This document shows positions 17,504 to 24,905 of a stretch of DNA of 64,000 bases, in pieces. A model generated the notes under the pieces. That model searched no databases. It was not told the DNA's origin and saw nothing but the letters and a program-made list of their open reading frames with translations. Location of the stretch: positions 796,862-860,861 of the forward strand of contig NZ_FPAC01000001.1 of NCBI RefSeq assembly GCF_900116105.1, in the 5' to 3' direction. Position 1 is the first letter of the stretch. Every line of letters starts with the position of its first letter. Origin of the DNA: Paenibacillus sp. 453mf. GTDB taxonomy: Bacteria > Bacillota > Bacilli > Paenibacillales > Paenibacillaceae. The position numbers were made by a program, and so were the translations under genes.

Positions 17504-17899
17504 TTGTCACTCAAAAGAACACTTGTCGGCATTGTTCGCAGTATGGAGGGAACAAGTGACCGAGCTAAGGATCCAAAGCTGAAGACGCGCTATTATAACT
17601 TGTCCAAGGATAAGGCATGGGAAGAAATTTCATCGCTTATGAAGAAGGTCCCTGGATTCAAAGTTCTTCATGAAGTACCGTCAGTCGGGGAAATTACGAT
17701 GGAGAAGCGCACATCTTTTGGACGTACGCTAGATATTACCGTGTCAATCATTCAGGTCACACCTGTTCGAAGCGCCATTGATATTTATTCTGCTTCAAGA
17801 GGTTCGCTTGGTGATCTGGGGTCCAACTATCGTATTATTCTTCAGTTGTTCGATATCATAGACAAGAAGATCGGCAAACACAAGGTTGTAGGCGAGTAA
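17504..17899 (+). CDS. DUF1499-like small protein
   Basis: A 131-residue soluble protein of one alpha/beta domain. It resembles the DUF1499 family: YYNLSKDKAWEEISSLMKKVPGFKVLHE, then alternating beta strands through DITVSIIQVTP and SAIDIYSASRGSLGDLGSNYRII, the SxSR-G-DLGxN block being characteristic. Function is unknown. The start is TTG preceded by AAAGGAGGAAGG. It has a palindrome in its leader and is convergent with tpx across a shared terminator. Confidence 0.65.
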   Translation: MSLKRTLVGIVRSMEGTSDRAKDPKLKTRYYNLSKDKAWEEISSLMKKVPGFKVLHEVPSVGEITMEKRTSFGRTLDITVSIIQVTPVRSAIDIYSASRGSLGDLGSNYRIILQLFDIIDKKIGKHKVVGE

Positions 17900-17903
17900 G
17901 ACC

Positions 17904-17943
17904 AAAAAAGCGAGATAAAGGTAGGTCCTTTTCTCGCTTTTTG
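17904..17943. terminator. Bidirectional terminator before tpx
   Basis: AAAAAAGCGAGA and TCTCGCTTTTT form a stem with A/T runs on both sides, serving the convergent DUF1499-type gene and tpx. Confidence 0.85.
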
Positions 17944-17978
17944 CATGTGATGTGTTGCTATCGTATCCTCTGCGTTAA

Positions 17979-18497
17979 TTAGAGCAGTTCTTTAACAGCT
18001 GCAATTGCTGCTTCGTAATTTGGATGCTCTGACATTTCAGGCAGGTATTCCACATAAGTTATTTTGTCTTTAGCATCAATGACAAATATCGAGCGCATGT
18101 TGAGCTGGAATTCTTTGATCAGTACGCCATAAGCCAGACCAAAGGACTTGGACTTATAGTCAGATAAGGTAATTACCTTATCTACTCCTGCTGCACCACA
18201 CCAGCGTGCTTGAGCAAATGGAAGGTCGACACTAACGGTGAGGACTACGACATTGTCGCCCAAACCAGCGGCTTCTTCATTGAAACGACGAGTCTGTGTA
18301 TCGCAGACCCCTGTATCCAGAGAAGGAACCACACTAATCAGTTTGATTTTGCCCGCATAGTCGGACAACTGCACTTCTTCGAGCAGATTCTTATTCAGAG
18401 TAAAATCCGGTGCTTGATCACCAGCCTTAAGTTCCGGGCCGATCAGCGTAATAGGATTTCCTTTAAAAGCTGCTACACCTGTACGTTCTTGAGTCAT
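17979..18497 (-). CDS. tpx: Thiol peroxidase (atypical 2-Cys peroxiredoxin)
   Basis: Reduces hydrogen peroxide and alkyl hydroperoxides using thioredoxin. The peroxidatic Cys is in [14 protein letters not shown] (C65) and the resolving Cys in ARWCGA (C100), the 35-residue spacing typical of Tpx. [16 protein letters not shown] and the C-terminal [16 protein letters not shown] are also family-typical. Length is 172 residues, normal. ATG is preceded by AAGGAGGTAC. It is divergent from the rhomboid gene. Confidence 0.95.
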   Translation of the reverse strand: MTQERTGVAAFKGNPITLIGPELKAGDQAPDFTLNKNLLEEVQLSDYAGKIKLISVVPSLDTGVCDTQTRRFNEEAAGLGDNVVVLTVSVDLPFAQARWCGAAGVDKVITLSDYKSKSFGLAYGVLIKEFQLNMRSIFVIDAKDKITYVEYLPEMSEHPNYEAAIAAVKELL

Positions 18498-18596
18498 CTA
18501 TTATGTACCTCCTTGAGATTGGTGATCTTTGACACTATCTATTATAATCTTTATAGGAAGCTTGTGTCCAACACAGGACAATGGAAGGATGAGGCC

Positions 18597-19211
18597 ATGA
18601 TTTTTTTACGTTATGAGAACTGGAAAGGGTATTTGCGATATTACCCAATAACTTCAATATTGCTTGCGGCGAATATTATTATGTATGTGGTGCTGTTAAT
18701 AGACGGCGGGCCGAATACTGCGCTTACTCTTATGAAGTATGGTGCGCTCACCAATATTCCACCATGGAATGAAGAGGTATGGCGGTTGTTTGCTTCTATG
18801 TTCCTTCATTCTGGTTTTTCCCATCTCTTATTTAACTGCTTTGCTCTATTGGTATTTGCGCCACCGCTTGAACGGCTCCTTGGGTTCTGGCGGTATGCGA
18901 TACTTTATATTGGAAGTGGTTTGGTAGGGAATATCATTTCACAGGCTTACTATAACAATTTAACGAATCCAACCCTGTCCATTGGGGCATCAGGAGCGAT
19001 CTATGGAGTATACGGGGCATTTCTCTATATCGTTCTGTTTCAACGCCATCTAATGGATGATGCATCGAGAAAAACCATTTATACGATTCTCGGGTTTGGT
19101 ATTATTTTTTCACTGGGTGTGGCGAATATCAATATGGCTGCACATCTAGGTGGACTGATCGGCGGTTTTTTCCTTTATGGTTTGATAATCAGACTGTTAA
19201 AGCGCCGTTGA
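18597..19211 (+). CDS. Rhomboid family intramembrane serine protease
   Basis: A six-helix membrane protease that cleaves transmembrane substrates. The catalytic Ser is in SIGASGAIYG (S132, GxSG) and the catalytic His in NMAAHLGG (H183). The conserved HSGFSHLLFN block (H71, H76, N80) lines the active site, as in GlpG. The ATG at 18597 gives a 204-residue protein beginning MIFLRYENW; the open frame extends far upstream through tpx antisense sequence but without support. Substrate unknown. No fused TPR domain, unlike B. subtilis GluP. Confidence 0.92.
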   Translation: MIFLRYENWKGYLRYYPITSILLAANIIMYVVLLIDGGPNTALTLMKYGALTNIPPWNEEVWRLFASMFLHSGFSHLLFNCFALLVFAPPLERLLGFWRYAILYIGSGLVGNIISQAYYNNLTNPTLSIGASGAIYGVYGAFLYIVLFQRHLMDDASRKTIYTILGFGIIFSLGVANINMAAHLGGLIGGFFLYGLIIRLLKRR

Positions 19212-19301
19212 TTCATACTGGAGGTCATGATACATTAAAGACATGAACTTTTTCTATGGAATTATTTGGGATTGTTTTAGCAGATTGGAGCGATTGAACG
19301 A

Positions 19302-20213
19302 GTGGAACTTAGACAGTTGCAATACTTTTTAAAAGTTGCACAGAAAGAGCATGTAACGCAGGCTGCGGAGGAATTGCATGTGGCACAATCCGCAGTAAGC
19401 AGGCAAATTCATCATCTAGAGGAAGAGCTCGGAATCGACTTGTTCATGCAGAAAGGGCGTAATCTTCAGCTGACCCCTGTCGGGCAATTGTTTTGTAAAA
19501 GAGTTGAGGGTATTCTGAAAGATCTGGATCGAGCTGTTGGAGAGGTTCATGAATTTCTTGATCCGGAAAAAGGAGAGATTCGAATTGGCTTCCCACACAG
19601 TTTGGGTATTCATTTGATTCCTACAATCGTTTCAGAATTTCGCAAGCGCTATCCTAACGTTAAATTTAAATTCAAGCAAGGGATGTTCCCGACTTTAATT
19701 AGAGATGTATTATCTGCCGAGGTTGATCTCGCTTTTGTGTCCCCGTTCCCAGAGAAGCATGATCAAATTGCAGGGGATATTGTATTGACAGAAGAATTAT
19801 TTGCCATATTACCTCAGAACCATCCGCTTGCTATGGAAGAATCGATCACTTTAGATCAACTGAGAGAGGATAAATTTATATTGTTCAGTAAAGGGTACTC
19901 TCTTAGACCCATTGTGTGGCACGCGTGTCTGGAGGCAGGATTTACACCTCGAATCGCTTTTGAGGGTGAAGAGACAGATACCATTCGAGGTCTGGTTGCG
20001 GCTGGAATGGGGGTAAGTGTATTGCCAGAGATGGCTTTATTTCAGACGAATCCGCTTCAGCCCGCAAGAGTACGCATTAAGAGCCCGACGGTAACAAGAA
20101 CGATAGGGCTCATCCACCGTAGCGATGAGAAGCTGCCGCTAGTGGCACAGTCATTTCGATCCTTCTTACTCGACTATTTTGGACTAGATAATAGCAAAAC
20201 CCCGGTCAAATAA
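19302..20213 (+). CDS. LysR-family transcriptional regulator, GltC-like
   Basis: A 303-residue LysR regulator with an N-terminal winged helix (MELRQLQYFLKVAQKEHVTQ...LHVAQSAVSRQIHHLEEEL) and a periplasmic-binding-type effector domain (about 90-295). The N-terminus and the segment GEIRIGFPHSLGIHLIPTI closely resemble GltC, the activator of glutamate synthase in Bacillus, but gltAB is not next to it, so the target is uncertain. The start is GTG. A terminator begins within its last codons. Confidence 0.88.
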   Translation: MELRQLQYFLKVAQKEHVTQAAEELHVAQSAVSRQIHHLEEELGIDLFMQKGRNLQLTPVGQLFCKRVEGILKDLDRAVGEVHEFLDPEKGEIRIGFPHSLGIHLIPTIVSEFRKRYPNVKFKFKQGMFPTLIRDVLSAEVDLAFVSPFPEKHDQIAGDIVLTEELFAILPQNHPLAMEESITLDQLREDKFILFSKGYSLRPIVWHACLEAGFTPRIAFEGEETDTIRGLVAAGMGVSVLPEMALFQTNPLQPARVRIKSPTVTRTIGLIHRSDEKLPLVAQSFRSFLLDYFGLDNSKTPVK

Positions 20214-20228
20214 TTGACCGGGGTTCTT
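20198..20228. terminator. Bidirectional terminator overlapping the end of the LysR gene
   Basis: AACCCCGGTCAA and TTGACCGGGGTT form a perfect 12-bp stem with a 4-base loop. The left arm encodes the last residues of the LysR protein. It also serves the convergent yugP. Confidence 0.85.
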
Positions 20229-20238
20229 TATGCTGGTT

Positions 20239-20907
20239 CTATTCGCGGTTGCTAGTAAAAATACCGATGTAGCGAATAAGTTCAAGTAACGAAATCAGTG
20301 CAGCTGCTACATAAGTAAGAGCTGCGGAGTTAAGCACTTTGCCTACGCCACGTTCTTCTTCACTTCGTACATACCCTTCTTCGACGATAATACGTCGAGC
20401 CCGGTTACTGGCATTAAATTCGACTGGTAGTGTGATTAGCTGGAAAGCTACTGTTACTGAGAAGAAAATAATACCAAGACCAATCAAGTTAAATGCATTG
20501 AAGATAAAGCCTGCAAGAAGAAGGAAAGGAGCAATTCCTGATGCAAAGTTAACGATTGGGAAAATCCGGTGACGAAGGGCCAGCATAGGATAATGCTCTT
20601 TGTGCTGAATCGCGTGACCGACCTCGTGAGATGCAACGGCTACAGCGGATATGCTTCTTTCATAATACACTGGCTCTGATAACCGAACAACACGATGGAT
20701 CGGATCATAGTGATCTGATAAGGCGCCTCTTACAGGTTCAATCGGAATGTCATGCAAACCGTTCGTGTCCAGCATATGTCTAGCTACATCATAACCGGTT
20801 AATCCGGTTGAGTTATCTACTTTAGCCCATTTCTTAAATGTCCCTTGAACGCGGAATTGCGCCCAAACCGACAGTATGATGGCTAAGATCAGCAATACAA
20901 ACATCAT
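20239..20907 (-). CDS. yugP: Membrane zinc metallopeptidase, YugP-like
   Basis: A 222-residue membrane protein with HEVGHAIQH (residues 94-102), the zinc-binding signature of the neutral zinc metallopeptidase family to which YugP belongs. It has an N-terminal helix (3-17), a paired hydrophobic region (about 115-165) after the zinc site and a C-terminal helix. The physiological substrate is unknown. The length matches YugP of B. subtilis. ATG is preceded by a weak site. It shares its terminator with the LysR gene. Confidence 0.88.
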   Translation of the reverse strand: MMFVLLILAIILSVWAQFRVQGTFKKWAKVDNSTGLTGYDVARHMLDTNGLHDIPIEPVRGALSDHYDPIHRVVRLSEPVYYERSISAVAVASHEVGHAIQHKEHYPMLALRHRIFPIVNFASGIAPFLLLAGFIFNAFNLIGLGIIFFSVTVAFQLITLPVEFNASNRARRIIVEEGYVRSEEERGVGKVLNSAALTYVAAALISLLELIRYIGIFTSNRE

Positions 20908-20942
20908 TTACACCATACCCCCATACTTCTATTATGATGAAA

Positions 20943-21371
20943 TTACATCATGGAGCTCTCGAGCATAATTTTTAAAGCTTCCATGCAAGCAGCACTCTTG
21001 GTAAGAAGAGCAGTTACTACCTTACGTTGTTGAGCTGGCTTCATTTCCTGAAGAAGAGGCTTGAGCTCATTCATTTCACGTTCAAGCTGCTCTACATGAA
21101 TTTCTAAGCTGGTAAGCTTGCTCGTTACTTGTTCATTAGCCGATACATTGCTCCACTTATCTAAAGAAGTCTTAATCTCTTCGAGACTATATTTCTCTAG
21201 TTTCATCTGGATAATACGTTCAATTCGGTTTAAGGTTTCACTATTATATAATCTATAATTTTTTTGAGTACGCTGCTCTGGAGTAATCAATCCGAGCTTC
21301 GTATAGTAGTCAATTGTACGTTCGCTGACACCGGCAGCCTTTGACAATTCACCGATTCGATACAGCTTCAT
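20943..21371 (-). CDS. MerR family transcriptional regulator
   Basis: A 142-residue regulator with the MerR winged helix at the N-terminus (YRIGELSKAAGVSERTIDYY, then LGLITPEQRTQKNYRLY) followed by a long coiled-coil dimerisation helix (about 75-120) and a short Met-rich C-terminus. There is no Cys cluster suggesting metal sensing apart from one Cys near the end. The ATG at 21371 follows GGGGAT; an upstream in-frame GTG six codons earlier is the alternative. Target unknown. Confidence 0.85.
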   Translation of the reverse strand: MKLYRIGELSKAAGVSERTIDYYTKLGLITPEQRTQKNYRLYNSETLNRIERIIQMKLEKYSLEEIKTSLDKWSNVSANEQVTSKLTSLEIHVEQLEREMNELKPLLQEMKPAQQRKVVTALLTKSAACMEALKIMLESSMM

Positions 21372-21541
21372 ATCCCCATCCCAAAACACTCACCTTTCCA
21401 TATAACTCTACATAAACATGATACATGATCTGGAACCATACAGTCAAACGTGACGCTTTTCCGGTAAGCAAGAGTAATAACGTTGAATTTCATATCCTCA
21501 AGAGGGAGACATCCTATTAAAAAACTCGTTTAAAAATATCC

Positions 21542-21570
21542 TTGTCAATATATTGACGTTCTTTTATAAT
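21542..21570 (+). promoter_or_regulatory. Candidate promoter in the 400-base gap before the NTase gene
   Basis: TTGTCA at 21542-21547 and TATAAT at 21565-21570 with a 17-base spacer. It would give a leader of about 210 bases before the ATG at 21789. The rest of the AT-rich gap (21390-21788) shows no gene. Confidence 0.55.
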
Positions 21571-21788
21571 TGCTATGGAAATAAATTTTTCATTATATGT
21601 TACTTAATATAACATACATCTATACATAAACAAGAGTACTTTTATTTTATATGTCAAATACTGCTAAATTTTGGTGCCAAGCGCAAGCTTAACTCAGTTT
21701 GTCGAGTCATCTTACACAATAAATAGAACGACACCTTTTCGGCCTATCATGGTATGATGAAGAGGAACACGTCTAGGGGGACAGATCT

Positions 21789-22874
21789 ATGGAACCTCTG
21801 AAATCTACGGGCAAAGTTTCATTCTTATTGGATGATTTGAAGAAAGTGCAATCCGTACCCGCACTGAAACAAGCTCGAATGCAGAAGCAAGAGGAATTGC
21901 AAGACCTAGCAGCAAACGTATCTTTGATTGAATGGTACCAGATGGTAAATGATTTGCATGATTATATTGCTAGACAAGTCATTGAAATATGTGAAAACGA
22001 GATGGAAGCGGAAGGTTATGGGCGTCGGCCTGTCCCTTATGCCTTTGTTGTATTTGGGAGCTCTGGCAGAGGCGAGGCTACACTGTGGAGTGATCAGGAC
22101 AACGGTATGATTATTAGTGACTTGCCTCATCCAGATAAGGAGGCTTACTTCCAGGAGCTGGGCATTCGGATATCCAATTCACTGGAGGCGGTAGGTTATG
22201 CCAAGTGTGAAGGAAAGGTAATGTGCTCTGAGCCTTTATGGAGACGTACGCTTGACTCATGGAAGCACCAGCTTGCGGATTGGACGGATGATTTGAAGTG
22301 GGAGCCTGTTCGATACTTGATCATTGCTGCGGATCTAAGACATGTAGGGGGTGACCATACATTATCAGAGGATTTCCGCAGTCACTTTGGCCAATTGTTC
22401 CAATCAACGCCAGATCTTGCCTCGGCAGTGTTGCGAAATACGGTAAAGCATAAAGCAACCTTGAATATCCTTGGGCGGGTCGTAACCGAAAGATTTGGGG
22501 AGCATGCGGGCGGATTTGATATTAAATACGGCATGTATATTCCACTCGTTAACAGTGCCCGCTATATGGCCTTACTTAATGGCTTAAAGGATACGAATAC
22601 GATTAAACGTCTTACCAAGCTCGCCAGGCTTGAAGCGGTTCCTCTTCATTTTGTGGATGCATGTGAGGATGCCTTTAAGATTGCTTTAAAGCTTAGGAGA
22701 ATTACTGAAGTTGAAGATGAGAATGGTATTATTTCGAGCAGTGGCTATATAGGAGAAGAACAATTAAAACAAAGAACGATTCTGTACGAGCTTAGGGAAG
22801 GTTTGAGTACAGTGAAGAAAGTGCATCGAAACCTACAGCGACAGCTTCGATTTGTGGAGAGGAGACGCTCATGA
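21789..22874 (+). CDS. DUF294-type putative nucleotidyltransferase
   Basis: A 361-residue protein with a nucleotidyltransferase fold: GSSGRGE (residues 90-96) and the metal-binding SDQD (D102, D104) form the GS-x-DxD signature of the Pol-beta superfamily. The C-terminal half (about 205-350) is helical and matches the substrate-binding half of DUF294 proteins. There are no CBS or cNMP-binding domains, which many relatives carry. It is joined by an ATGA overlap to a DnaQ-like exonuclease gene, a pairing that suggests joint work on a nucleotide or nucleic acid end. The reaction is unknown. Confidence 0.8.
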   Translation: MEPLKSTGKVSFLLDDLKKVQSVPALKQARMQKQEELQDLAANVSLIEWYQMVNDLHDYIARQVIEICENEMEAEGYGRRPVPYAFVVFGSSGRGEATLWSDQDNGMIISDLPHPDKEAYFQELGIRISNSLEAVGYAKCEGKVMCSEPLWRRTLDSWKHQLADWTDDLKWEPVRYLIIAADLRHVGGDHTLSEDFRSHFGQLFQSTPDLASAVLRNTVKHKATLNILGRVVTERFGEHAGGFDIKYGMYIPLVNSARYMALLNGLKDTNTIKRLTKLARLEAVPLHFVDACEDAFKIALKLRRITEVEDENGIISSSGYIGEEQLKQRTILYELREGLSTVKKVHRNLQRQLRFVERRRS

Positions 22875-23608
22875 AAGACCCGGTAAGGGGCAATAACGGT
22901 TTTTGGAACTCGTTTAGGCAGGGAGGGGTGCCCTCGGCAATCGCTTCTATGCTCGGCGCCCCTACCGCACAGCAGATGGCCTTTTTACGTTCATTGATGC
23001 GAGAGAATCGTAAGCCTGAAGCGCTTAGAACACCTTTATCCGAGCTGGATGCTGTTGTATTCGATCTGGAGACGACAGGCTTTGCGCCACAACACGGAGA
23101 CGAAATCTTATCCTTCGGTGCAGTTCGGGTAGTAGGCGGTGAGATCATAGAAGATGAGCAATTCTATACGCTGGTCAAACCAAAAGTCCCTATACCAGAA
23201 CATATCACCGAACTGACGGGCATTACACCTGATATGACTCATGATGCTCCGCCTATATTGGAGGGACTGCATGACTTTATGTCTTTTGTCGGTGGACGTG
23301 TTCTGGTAGCTCATGCAAGCGCGCATGATAAATCCTTTTTGAATGCGGCACTATGGAAGACTTCTAGAGTTAGACTTAGTCATCGGGTTATTGATACGAT
23401 GATGCTGGCCAGATGGCTGGAGCCTCAGCGGAATGGATATGGACTTGATGAATGTCTTGAATCTCGAGGGATTCCCATTCACGGAAGACACCATGCGCTT
23501 AAGGATGCAATGATGACAGCCCGCTTATGGGGTTGTTATTTGGATGATATCGCTGAGATGGAGGTTCATACCTTATCCGATTTGTATGATCATTTAAGTC
23601 ATGCTTAG
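22871..23608 (+). CDS. DnaQ-like 3'-5' exonuclease (DEDDh)
   Basis: A 245-residue DEDDh exonuclease. Exo I is FDLETTG (D65, E67), Exo II lies in AHASAHDKSFLN (about 152-163) and Exo III in HHALKDAMMTA (about 207-217). Such proteins resemble the proofreading subunit of DNA polymerase III but occur as stand-alone nucleases. The first 55 residues are a non-exonuclease extension. The start ATG overlaps the stop of the nucleotidyltransferase gene (ATGA), indicating translational coupling. Its 3' end overlaps the convergent JAMM gene by 15 bases, and the nearest plus-strand terminator is more than 490 bases downstream. Confidence 0.88.
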   Translation: MKDPVRGNNGFWNSFRQGGVPSAIASMLGAPTAQQMAFLRSLMRENRKPEALRTPLSELDAVVFDLETTGFAPQHGDEILSFGAVRVVGGEIIEDEQFYTLVKPKVPIPEHITELTGITPDMTHDAPPILEGLHDFMSFVGGRVLVAHASAHDKSFLNAALWKTSRVRLSHRVIDTMMLARWLEPQRNGYGLDECLESRGIPIHGRHHALKDAMMTARLWGCYLDDIAEMEVHTLSDLYDHLSHA

Positions 23609-24019
23609 GGAAGATTCGGTAAGAGTCAGCTTCTCTTCATCTTTCTGGATAGTGTAACCTCTGAGCTCCATATGCTTCTTATCGTACGTTAGTGAGCCAA
23701 TGAGGTATACTTGGAGTAATGCGCCATATTGCTGGAGTGATTCCAGATCATATGGCGAAGGACAAGGTGCTGAATTAGGATGGCTATGAAACAGGCCTAT
23801 TAGATTGGGAGTCCCAAGTACATGGTTAATCCAGATTCCCGGATCCAGCTCAAAGTGGTGTAATGGGTTAGGTGCGGTGTTGGGGACCGGAATATATTGA
23901 AGCAGGCGGATGACTTGATGCTGATCCATATCACCGAGAAGTATGCCGCATGCTTCATAAGGATACTTATCAAGCAGGTGCCTCTCCAGAGCCGTAAATA
24001 ATTCTTGTGTAATAATCAT
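23594..24019 (-). CDS. JAMM/MPN domain metallopeptidase (M67)
   Basis: A 141-residue protein of the Mov34/MPN/PAD-1 family. The full JAMM set is visible: E22, then HSHPNSAPCPSPYD with H78, H80, S88 and D91. In bacteria such small JAMM proteins include Mec+-type proteases that free sulfur carrier proteins and deconjugases; none of those partners is adjacent. It lies convergent to the exonuclease gene with a 15-base 3' overlap, and its whole length is probably covered by read-through transcription from that operon. Confidence 0.85.
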   Translation of the reverse strand: MIITQELFTALERHLLDKYPYEACGILLGDMDQHQVIRLLQYIPVPNTAPNPLHHFELDPGIWINHVLGTPNLIGLFHSHPNSAPCPSPYDLESLQQYGALLQVYLIGSLTYDKKHMELRGYTIQKDEEKLTLTESSLSMT

Positions 24020-24100
24020 CTAGATTCTCCTCATTATTCGATCAATCTCAAGAAATTCACTGAGAACGATTCATTCGCTGCAATTTTATACTTTTTTGAG

Positions 24101-24127
24101 AAGGCTCCCTTCGCAGGAGCTTTTTTT
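24101..24127 (+). terminator. Plus-strand terminator with no adjacent plus-strand gene
   Basis: AAGGCTCC and GGAGCTTT pair around CTTCGCA and run into seven T. No plus-strand gene ends just before it; the nearest is the exonuclease gene at 23608. The minus strand has no T-run here. The 24020-24281 gap otherwise holds a repeated element (24203-24246). Confidence 0.8.
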
Positions 24128-24202
24128 ATTTTACTTAGGCCGTTCTTTTATGATTGGATTGATACAATCTTCGGAAAAAGGGTAGAATGATAAAAAATAC
24201 TC

Positions 24203-24246
24203 TATATACTCCTGATTGTGCAGCTCAGGGTATTATGAAATTGATT
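24203..24246 (+). repeat. Intergenic element, copy 1
   Basis: TATATACTCCTGATT, then GCAGCT, then GTATTATGAAATTGAT. A near-identical block occurs at 51999-52046 in the same order and spacing (one base difference in length). Both copies lie upstream of plus-strand genes and also upstream of minus-strand genes. It could be a regulator site, a promoter variant or a small mobile repeat. Confidence 0.5.
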
Positions 24247-24281
24247 CCATTACTTTATAATAACTGAAAAGGGACGGACAA

Positions 24282-24842
24282 ATGAAACGTAACCGATACA
24301 TTATAGTCGGAGTATTGCTGCTCTTTGGCATTGCTATATGGCAATCCGGTGGAGGAGCAGGCCTAATTCAGCTTCAATCCGTATTTCAGACAGAAGAACC
24401 AATGCCAACAGAAGTAGGAGCAAAGGCCGGGATGCTTGCACCTTCTTTTCAACTGAATGGAATGGAAGAAGGCACATATGAAGTAGGGGGTAAGCGTGAA
24501 AAACCATTGATGCTGAACTTCTGGGCTTCATGGTGTGAGCCTTGCAAGATGGAGGCGCCCACGCTGAATCATATATCTGCAGCTTACAAAGATGAGCTTG
24601 ATATTTACGGGATTAATGTTACCAAATATGACAATGAAAAAGATGCTGCTGAGTTTGTTGATACCTTTCATGTCAATTTCCCAATCCTGATGGATACGGA
24701 CGGCGCAATCTATGATTTGTACAAAGGTATGGCATTTCCTACCAATGTATTGATTGATGAGAATGGAGTAATTCAAGAAGTTATTCTCGGTATCCTGTCA
24801 GAAGAAGAGCTCGAAAATAAAATCAAGGATCTGCTGAAGTAA
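24282..24842 (+). CDS. Membrane-anchored thiol-disulfide oxidoreductase (TlpA/ResA-like)
   Basis: A 186-residue extracytoplasmic thioredoxin-like protein. An uncleaved N-terminal anchor (residues 5-20) is followed by a linker and a TlpA domain with the active site NFWASWCEPCKMEAP (C85, C88) and the cis-Pro region GMAFPTNVLID. Family members reduce disulfides in secreted or cytochrome-c apoproteins. No cytochrome biogenesis genes are adjacent, so the partner is unknown. It ends at a perfect 17-bp stem terminator. Confidence 0.9.
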   Translation: MKRNRYIIVGVLLLFGIAIWQSGGGAGLIQLQSVFQTEEPMPTEVGAKAGMLAPSFQLNGMEEGTYEVGGKREKPLMLNFWASWCEPCKMEAPTLNHISAAYKDELDIYGINVTKYDNEKDAAEFVDTFHVNFPILMDTDGAIYDLYKGMAFPTNVLIDENGVIQEVILGILSEEELENKIKDLLK

Positions 24843-24860
24843 TCCATATAGACCATATAA

Positions 24861-24899
24861 CATAAACAGGCTGCTGACGATCTCAGCAGCCTGTTTATG
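24861..24899. terminator. Bidirectional terminator between the TlpA-like gene and cimA
   Basis: CATAAACAGGCTGCTGA and its exact reverse complement form a 17-bp perfect stem with a 5-base loop, between convergent genes. Confidence 0.88.
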
Positions 24900-24905
24900 T
24901 AGATC

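Noticed and set aside
18210..18596. N-terminal extension of the rhomboid frame through tpx
   Set aside because: The region is antisense to conserved Tpx coding sequence; the ATG at 18597 gives a normal-length rhomboid.
23594..24019. JAMM protease as part of a CBASS-type or ubiquitin-like conjugation defence system
   Set aside because: No E1/E2-like, CD-NTase or effector gene lies next to it; the nearby DUF294 NTase is not of the CD-NTase type.
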